A stretch of 8,153 nucleotides of DNA, from contig MGOD01000101.1 of the NCBI GenBank assembly GCA_001795245.1, positions 1 through 8,153 of the forward strand, written 5' to 3'. Each line of letters starts with the position of its first letter. Positions within the stretch are counted from its first letter, which is position 1. The notes below the pieces were generated by a model. It worked only from the letters and a program-made list of their open reading frames with translations, had not been told where the DNA came from and made no database searches. Position numbers and translations under genes: made by a program. Positions 1 to 4,421 of the stretch are shown piece by piece. This DNA comes from Chloroflexi bacterium RBG_16_70_13 (GTDB taxonomy: Bacteria > Chloroflexota > Limnocylindria > Limnocylindrales > CSP1-4).

Positions 1-47
1 GCCGGATAGCGGCTCGCCGGTCTCCCCGTGGAGGTCGGGGCCATCAT
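1..47 (-). CDS. Possible start of a further minus-strand gene (partial)
   Basis: Two adjacent ATG codons (47 and 44) are preceded by a full Shine-Dalgarno-like GGAGG (55-51), spaced three bases from the first and six from the second, so the second is the better start. The frame is open to the left edge and reads MMAPTSTGRPASRYP. This is too short to identify. A GTG at 57 opens a different frame (VEVDDGPDLHGETG) that is also open to the edge. The opposite strand is less likely: a short plus-strand frame closes at 127. If real, this gene lies outside the def-dtd run, with its own promoter. Confidence 0.3.
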   Translation of the reverse strand, partial: MMAPTSTGRPASRYP

Positions 48-62
48 CGACCTCCACAAGGC

Positions 63-71
63 GGTATATCA
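63..71 (-). promoter_or_regulatory. Possible extended -10 promoter element
   Basis: The minus strand reads TGA-TATACC, which fits an extended -10 (TGn followed by a hexamer matching TATAAT at four of six bases). It lies in an otherwise GC-rich stretch about 16 bases before the candidate ATGs at 47 and 44. No -35-like hexamer is found at the expected distance. The placement before an SD-preceded start is its main support. Confidence 0.25.
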
Positions 72-161
72 GCGGCCTCGCGTCTGCTCCTCAGAGAGCG
101 GGCCTGCGCCGGTGCCCGGGGCGGGATGACCGGCCCTCCCGTCGAGAGCCACATCTACTCC

Positions 162-221
162 TGATGCGCGTGTCCGCATCAAGCGCCTGGTTGCAGGGCC
201 GTTGATGCGTGCACGGGCATC
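162..221. repeat. Alternating inverted repeats based on TGATGCG/CGCATCA
   Basis: Four arms share one core: TGATGCG (162-168), CGCATCAA (175-182), TTGATGCG (202-209) and GCATC (217-221). Arm 1 pairs with arm 2 (7 bp, loop of 6), arm 2 with arm 3 (8 bp, loop of 19) and arm 3 with arm 4 (5 bp, loop of 8). Because each inner arm can pair with either neighbour, the hairpins are mutually exclusive, in RNA from either strand. The role is unknown; protein binding sites or a leader/attenuator-like RNA are both possible. Confidence 0.5.
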
Positions 222-321
222 GGAAACGGAAGTGGATTTCGCGGGCCCCCGGCGCCTCGACGCCCGGGTGAGCGTTCCCGGGGTCGGCCGGCGGGCGGCC
301 TGCCACCTGCATCCGAGCGCC

Positions 322-771
322 CTACCGCGCGGCGGTGTCCAGCCAGAGCGTGAACGGGCCGTCGTTCACCAGCTCCACGGCCATCTCGGCCCCGAAGATG
401 CCCGTTCCCACTGGCTCCACGCCGGCCTCGGAAAGGCGCGCCGCGACTCTCTCGTAGAGCCGTTCGGCCAGGTCCGGTGGCGCCGCGTCCGTGAAGCCCG
501 GGCGGCGGCCGCGCGATGTATCGGCGAACAGGGTGAACTGGCTCACCACGAGCGCGCCACCGGCGACCTCGAGGATCGAGCGGTTCGTCTTGCCGGCCTC
601 ATCGCGGAAGACCCGCAGCTCCACGATCCGGCGGGCCAGGGCGTCGGCCGTGGCCTCGTCGTCACCATGGCCGACCCCCACGAAGACGACGACCCCGGTC
701 CCGATCGAGGCGACCGATTCGCCGGACGACCGTACTTCCGCCCGTTCGACCCGCTGGATGAGCGCCCGCAT
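322..771 (-). CDS. dtd: D-aminoacyl-tRNA deacylase
   Basis: Hydrolyses D-aminoacyl-tRNAs (and Gly-tRNAAla in species studied), keeping D-amino acids out of translation; a cytosolic homodimer. It has 149 residues, the normal length. It begins with the typical MRALIQRV and carries both signature motifs: SQFTLFAD (77-84, with the conserved Thr80) and the Gly-cisPro loop NDGPFT (136-141, G138-P139). The loop usually reads GPVT; Phe in place of Val is a mild change next to the chirality-selecting dipeptide. RPGFTDAAPP (90-99) is another family stretch. The ATG at 771 overlaps the PAP2 stop by one base, which suggests termination-reinitiation. Only a weak GGGG lies about 11 bases upstream. It ends with TAG, is the last gene of the run, and is followed by about 275 bases without a supported gene. 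Confidence 0.97.
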   Translation of the reverse strand: MRALIQRVERAEVRSSGESVASIGTGVVVFVGVGHGDDEATADALARRIVELRVFRDEAGKTNRSILEVAGGALVVSQFTLFADTSRGRRPGFTDAAPPDLAERLYERVAARLSEAGVEPVGTGIFGAEMAVELVNDGPFTLWLDTAAR

Positions 772-2069
772 CAGCGTGAGATCGCCCCGAGCGCGGCTCG
801 CCAGAGCCCGGCGATGATCAGGGCCCAGGGCACGAGCAGGACCGGCGTGTCGTCGCCCCCGAACCAGCCGCCCTTCACCACGCCGACGAGGCCAAGGGCT
901 CCCACCGCGAAGATGACCGCCCCCTGGCGGACGAGCGCCCAGCGGACCCGCCCGGCGACCTGCCGCCAGGCAGAGTCGTCGCCCGCCTCCCCGACCTCCA
1001 CGTCGGCCTCGACCGCCGGGTCGGCCGCCCGGTCCACGAATCGCCGGAACCAGCCCGGCGCGTGGACGACCGCGAAGTAGGCGGCGAGCGCGTAGCCGAC
1101 CCCACCGATGATGTCGACGACGTAGTGATCGGCCAGGTAGACGATCGCGAACCAGACACAGGCGGTGTAGATGGCCATGAGCCAGCCCGCCCGCCCGAAC
1201 GCCCGCCGGGCGAAGAGGAAGGCCAGGAACGGGTACCCGGCATGGAGCGACGGGAATGCCGCGACCGCGTTGGGGTTGATCTCGTAGATCGTGTAGCTGA
1301 AGACGTAGCGGCCCTCGAACCCGAGGAGCCGGGCGATGTCGTTGAAGCCCTGCTCCTTCAGGTACGTGATCGCGGGCCTGCCGTCGGGGCCGTTGATGAG
1401 CCCGTTGTCCGCGGCATACCAGGGCGGTGCGACCGGCAGGATGAGGTACGTCACGAAGCCGGCCATCGACAGGACGATGAAGGCCGCGATGAAGTCATAG
1501 TAGGTCCGGCGACGGCGGATCCAGAGCAGGAACGCGACCGCGAGCGGGAGCGGGAAGTGGAGGAAGTAGAAGACCGTCCCGGCCATCGCCACCCAGTCGA
1601 GCCCGCTGGCGGGATGGAGAGCGTCCTGGAGGACCTGGGTCGGGAGATACCCCCCGAAGAGCCAGCGTTCGAGGCCCAGGACGTCGGCCTCGTGGACGAC
1701 CCTGTTGATGTCGTCGGCGTAGCCACGCATCAGCTCGTAGGCCAGGAAGAGGCCGATGAACGGCACCCAGTCGCGGATGAACAGGCGACCCCGCCCGAGG
1801 ATGACCGCGGCGAGCCCGAGGGCGATGAGCAGGACGTCCGGCGTGATCGAGACGCCGCTCACGATCATCAGCCCCGACAGGAACAGGACGTAGCCGGCGA
1901 TGAGCCAGAGCATCAGCCGGTCGTTGCGGCGATGGAGGTCCGCGTGGGCCGGGTCTCGATCAACCCTGGCCGGGGTGGCCGGTGTCATTGCCGGCGCGGC
2001 ATCCGCGGCAGGGACGCCAGGCGGACCGGCGACCGTGGCGTCCGCGGCGAGCCCCAGCTCGTCGCTCAC
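771..2069 (-). CDS. PAP2-superfamily membrane phosphatase / Aur1-like phosphotransferase
   Basis: Integral membrane protein of 432 residues. After a disordered Ala/Pro N-terminus (1-50) there are about eight hydrophobic segments (roughly 52-70, 75-92, 98-112, 158-183, 192-212, 276-290, 295-313 and 315-336). Two of the three PAP2 active-site motifs are clear: PSLHAG (273-278, H276) and LADHYVVDIIGG (312-323, nucleophile-type H315 and D319). The first motif (KxxxxxxRP) is not in its classical form. Together with LPVAPPWYAA (211-220), this points to the PAP2_3 / inositolphosphotransferase (Aur1/Ipt1-like) branch, whose members move phospho-head-groups between lipids. The real substrate cannot be read from sequence. 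A further section (345-432) has an acidic linker and two more hydrophobic helices (about 383-399 and 408-427), beyond the usual core. The GTG start overlaps the rpe stop by four bases, and the stop shares one base with the dtd ATG (TGATG). Confidence 0.88.
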   Translation of the reverse strand: MSDELGLAADATVAGPPGVPAADAAPAMTPATPARVDRDPAHADLHRRNDRLMLWLIAGYVLFLSGLMIVSGVSITPDVLLIALGLAAVILGRGRLFIRDWVPFIGLFLAYELMRGYADDINRVVHEADVLGLERWLFGGYLPTQVLQDALHPASGLDWVAMAGTVFYFLHFPLPLAVAFLLWIRRRRTYYDFIAAFIVLSMAGFVTYLILPVAPPWYAADNGLINGPDGRPAITYLKEQGFNDIARLLGFEGRYVFSYTIYEINPNAVAAFPSLHAGYPFLAFLFARRAFGRAGWLMAIYTACVWFAIVYLADHYVVDIIGGVGYALAAYFAVVHAPGWFRRFVDRAADPAVEADVEVGEAGDDSAWRQVAGRVRWALVRQGAVIFAVGALGLVGVVKGGWFGGDDTPVLLVPWALIIAGLWRAALGAISR

Positions 2070-3136
2070 GTGACGACCTCATCGGGGCGTGGCGGGAGCG
2101 GGGCCGGCACGAACGGGACAGGCGGCATGCCGGCGGCTCGCCAGGCCGCAGCCTCTCGCAGCATCGCGTCTCGACGGGCCCCGAAGCGCTCGAGCGCGGC
2201 CGCTTCCGACGAGGCCGGCAGGAGCATGTCCCAGTCCCGGACCTCGTCGGGCTCCTCGACGTCGAGGCCGCCGCTGCGGAACACCAGAACGGGGATGCCC
2301 ACCTTCTCGATCTCGGCCTGGAAGGTCCTGGCGAGGTGGCGCGGCAGAGTGGCGAAGGTCACGACCCTGTCGCGCGGGATCGGGGGCCGCCCATCGTTGA
2401 GGGTGTACTGGTACCCCTCGTCGGCGAGGGCCCGGATCAGCCGGATCTCGCGGCCCATGTTCCGGCCGGGGATCCAGAGCGCCGAGCCGACGACGAGGAC
2501 GTCGGCGGCCAGGCCGCCGATGAGCTCGGCCGTCTCGCGGTTGACGCCGCCATCGACGTGGACCTCGGCCCCGTGGAGCTTGTGGCTCAGGAGCCCGCGG
2601 GCGGCAAGGATCTTCTCGCGGGCGACGTCGGCCATGAACGACTGGCCGCCGAACCCGGGCTCGACCGTCATGACCAGGACGATGTCGAGGAGCGCCTTGT
2701 AGGGCTCCAGCGCGCTGAGCGGCGTCTTCGGCCGGAGGCTCAACCCGGCCGCCCGTCCGGCCGCCCGGATCGCCCGGAGGGTCGGCTCGATCGGCTCCTC
2801 GATCTCGACGTGGATCGTCACCGAATCGCAGCCGGCGTCGAGGAACTGCTCGATGTAGCGGCCCGGCTCCGAGATCATGAGGTGGGCATCGAAGGGCAGC
2901 TTCGTCCGCTTCCGGAGGGCCCTGATCGTGCGCGGCCCGAACGTGATGTTCGGGACGAAGTGGCCGTCCATGACGTCGAGGTGGATGCGGTCGGCGCCTT
3001 CCTTCTCGGCCCGCCGGACCGAGTAGGCGAGGTTGCCGAGGTCGGAATCGAGGATGCTCGCGGCGACCCGAGCCCGACCGAGCGGGAGCTCCTTGACCGG
3101 CGAGGACGGCTTCCGCCCGCGGCGGGTGGAGATCAC
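2066..3136 (-). CDS. rpe: Ribulose-phosphate 3-epimerase with C-terminal extra domain
   Basis: Interconverts ribulose 5-phosphate and xylulose 5-phosphate in the pentose phosphate pathway (cytosolic TIM barrel, divalent metal). The epimerase part spans about residues 20-240: ASILDSD (26-32); HLDVMDGHFVPNITFG (52-67), giving metal/catalytic H52 and D54; DAHLM (83-87, H85); MTVEPGFGGQSF (156-167); VDGGV (194-198, catalytic D195); and the phosphate-binding VVGSALW (215-221). The protein has 356 residues whereas the family has about 215-235. Residues about 242-356 form an in-frame extension with strand-helix-strand character (RVVTFATLP, a helix, then GIPVLVF, a loop, DMLLPASSEAAALERF) and a Pro-rich end. 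It resembles the small ferredoxin-like DUF2007 type of domain, but that is inference. The start is GTG at 3136 within the rlmN stop. The stop overlaps the PAP2 gene by four bases. The epimerase assignment is firm; the extension's role is unknown. Confidence 0.93.
   Translation of the reverse strand: MISTRRGRKPSSPVKELPLGRARVAASILDSDLGNLAYSVRRAEKEGADRIHLDVMDGHFVPNITFGPRTIRALRKRTKLPFDAHLMISEPGRYIEQFLDAGCDSVTIHVEIEEPIEPTLRAIRAAGRAAGLSLRPKTPLSALEPYKALLDIVLVMTVEPGFGGQSFMADVAREKILAARGLLSHKLHGAEVHVDGGVNRETAELIGGLAADVLVVGSALWIPGRNMGREIRLIRALADEGYQYTLNDGRPPIPRDRVVTFATLPRHLARTFQAEIEKVGIPVLVFRSGGLDVEEPDEVRDWDMLLPASSEAAALERFGARRDAMLREAAAWRAAGMPPVPFVPAPLPPRPDEVVT
2077..2080 (-). promoter_or_regulatory. Shine-Dalgarno site of the PAP2 gene
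   Basis: GAGG on the minus strand, seven bases upstream of GTG at 2069 and inside the last codons of rpe. It supports the GTG start over the in-frame ATG at 1988, which would remove 27 Ala/Pro-rich residues. Confidence 0.5.
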
Positions 3137-4362
3137 TCGCGGGCCCCTGAAACAGCGGCGGGGACGGGCTCGCGGCTGCGCTCGCCACGCAGGGCGGCCG
3201 CGCTCTGGGCGACGAGCCGCTCGCGACGGTGGGCCACGACGGCCGGCGTCGGGGCGCCGGCGTGGTCGGCGGCGAGCTGGCCGCAGGCCGCGCCGATCTC
3301 CTGGCCCCGGTTGTGGCGGATCGTCGTCTCGATGCCTGCCGCCCGGAGGGACGTCGCGAAGCGTTCGATGACCGGCATCGGGCTGGCCGTCCAGGGCGTG
3401 TGGGCGACGGGGTTCATCGGGATGAGGTTGACGTGGGCGAGGTCGCCGCGGAGAAGCTCCGCCATGGCCTGGGCGTCGACGTCGGTGTCGTTCACGCCGC
3501 CGATCATCGTGACTTCGTAGGTGATCCGCCGGCCGGTGGCGTCGGCGTGCTCGCGTGCGGCCGCGACGACCTCGGCGACCGGCCAGCGCCGGTTGAGCGG
3601 CACGAGGACGTCGCGGAGCGGGTCGCGGGCGGCATGGAGGCTGACGGCGAGGGTGAACTGCGGCCCGAGCCCCGTCAGGCGGCGGATCCCCGGCACGACG
3701 CCGGACGTCGAGACGGTGATGTGGCGCGCCCCCAGTCCGAACCGCCTCGGATCGTTGAGGGCCTCGACGGCCTCGAGGACCCGGTCGAGGTTGAGGAGCG
3801 GCTCGCCCATGCCCATGAACACGATGTTGGTGAGGCGCCGGCCCCGGGCGGCGACGCGGCGGGCAGCGTGGCGAACCTGGTCGAGGATCTCGCTCGCCAG
3901 GAGGTCGCGCCCGAAGCCGAGCTCACCGGTGGCGCAGAACGGGCAGCCGACCGCGCAGCCGACCTGGCTCGAGATGCACAGGGTGGTCCGCTCTCGATGG
4001 CCGGCCGATGCCGGGAAGTGCATGAGCACCGATTCGACGAACTGGCCGTCGCCGAGGCGATGGAGCGCCTTCTCGGTCGCGCCGCCGTCGGACAGTTGGA
4101 GCACCGAATCGGCGACCGTGTCCCAGCGGAAGGCCCGTACCAGCTCCTCGCGCAGCGGCGCCGGGAGCGTCGTGATCTCCTCGGGGCCCGCGGCGCCCGT
4201 CCGCCAGGCCGCGTCCAGCACCTGCCGGGCCCGGAACGACGGCTCGCCGCGCGCAACAAACCATGCCGCGAGCGACTCGGGAGTCTCGTCCGAGATGCCG
4301 GGCGGCAGGGCCAGGATGGCGGCGAGCGACGGCTGGATGATCGTCGGAACGACAGTCGGCAT
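3133..4362 (-). CDS. rlmN: 23S rRNA (adenine-2503-C2)-methyltransferase, radical SAM
   Basis: Radical-SAM enzyme that methylates C2 of A2503 in 23S rRNA and, in species studied, A37 of several tRNAs; this affects translation fidelity in the peptidyl-transferase region. It has 409 residues, slightly longer than the usual 340-390 because of a C-terminal tail. The 4Fe-4S motif CxxxCxxC is C136, C140 and C143 (GCAVGCPFC). The two catalytic cysteines are C129 (TLCISSQVG, E. coli C118) and C360 (GAACGQL, E. coli C355). Other family motifs are GMGEPLLN (184-191), VSTSGVVPGIRRL (217-229) and SLHA (241-244). Both catalytic cysteines are present, and the motif arrangement fits RlmN rather than Cfr, although the two are related. 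The ATG at 4362 gives a normal N-terminal accessory domain; another ATG at 4373 is out of frame. Its TGA overlaps the GTG of rpe by four bases. The last 40 residues are Ala/Arg-rich and probably disordered. Confidence 0.97.
   Translation of the reverse strand: MPTVVPTIIQPSLAAILALPPGISDETPESLAAWFVARGEPSFRARQVLDAAWRTGAAGPEEITTLPAPLREELVRAFRWDTVADSVLQLSDGGATEKALHRLGDGQFVESVLMHFPASAGHRERTTLCISSQVGCAVGCPFCATGELGFGRDLLASEILDQVRHAARRVAARGRRLTNIVFMGMGEPLLNLDRVLEAVEALNDPRRFGLGARHITVSTSGVVPGIRRLTGLGPQFTLAVSLHAARDPLRDVLVPLNRRWPVAEVVAAAREHADATGRRITYEVTMIGGVNDTDVDAQAMAELLRGDLAHVNLIPMNPVAHTPWTASPMPVIERFATSLRAAGIETTIRHNRGQEIGAACGQLAADHAGAPTPAVVAHRRERLVAQSAAALRGERSREPVPAAVSGARE
3144..3148 (-). promoter_or_regulatory. 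Shine-Dalgarno site of rpe
   Basis: AGGGG on the minus strand lies inside the end of rlmN, seven bases before the GTG at 3136. It supports that start even though the annotated N-terminus is about 20 residues longer than in many epimerases. Confidence 0.55.
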
Positions 4363-4421
4363 CGGCCGAGCATTGTCGCACGGGGATCGATGCGCCAGGC
4401 TTCGCTGGAGGCTCGGACCCG
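4363..4421 (-). promoter_or_regulatory. Intergenic gap with possible weak rlmN promoter
   Basis: This 59-base gap is the only non-overlapping junction inside the gene run. Just before rlmN the minus strand reads TGC-GACAAT (4380-4372), which resembles an extended -10 element (TGn plus a hexamer matching TATAAT at four of six bases). Transcription would start at about 4365, giving a nearly leaderless rlmN mRNA. This agrees with the absence of any Shine-Dalgarno sequence before the rlmN ATG. The base at -35 spacing (GCCTGG) does not resemble TTGACA. This is a weak candidate in a GC-rich genome. No convincing terminator is seen in the gap. Confidence 0.25.

Larger units (their letters stand above)
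48..321. other. Intergenic region, no supported gene
   Basis: I find no convincing gene here on either strand. A 73-codon minus-strand frame (91-312) is rich in Arg, Pro and Cys, lacks any recognisable motif or start signal, and looks like chance in GC-rich DNA. There is no tRNA T-loop or anticodon arm. The region is richer in short inverted repeats than the coding sequence around it. These include a 7-bp stem (132-138 with 144-150, one G-U pair, loop of five) and the alternating repeats at 162-221. No hairpin is followed by a T-run, so no classical rho-independent terminator for dtd can be called. Confidence 0.6.

Noticed and set aside
132..150. 7-bp stem-loop considered as a dtd terminator
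   Set aside because: No T-run follows on the minus strand and it lies about 170 bases after the dtd stop, so it cannot be called a rho-independent terminator.
91..312. Minus-strand 73-codon frame after dtd
   Set aside because: No Shine-Dalgarno sequence, no motif, and an Arg/Pro/Cys-rich composition typical of chance frames. It overlaps the inverted-repeat block.
1..321. tRNA, other known RNA gene or CRISPR repeats in the intergenic region
   Set aside because: No T-loop consensus, no cloverleaf pairing and no regularly spaced direct repeats. The repeats present are short inverted ones.
1062..2702. Long plus-strand open frame of 546 codons opposite the PAP2 gene and rpe
   Set aside because: Its translation is Arg/Asp/Glu/Val-rich with no domain, and it crosses two well-identified minus-strand genes. 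Such mirror frames are expected in GC-rich DNA.
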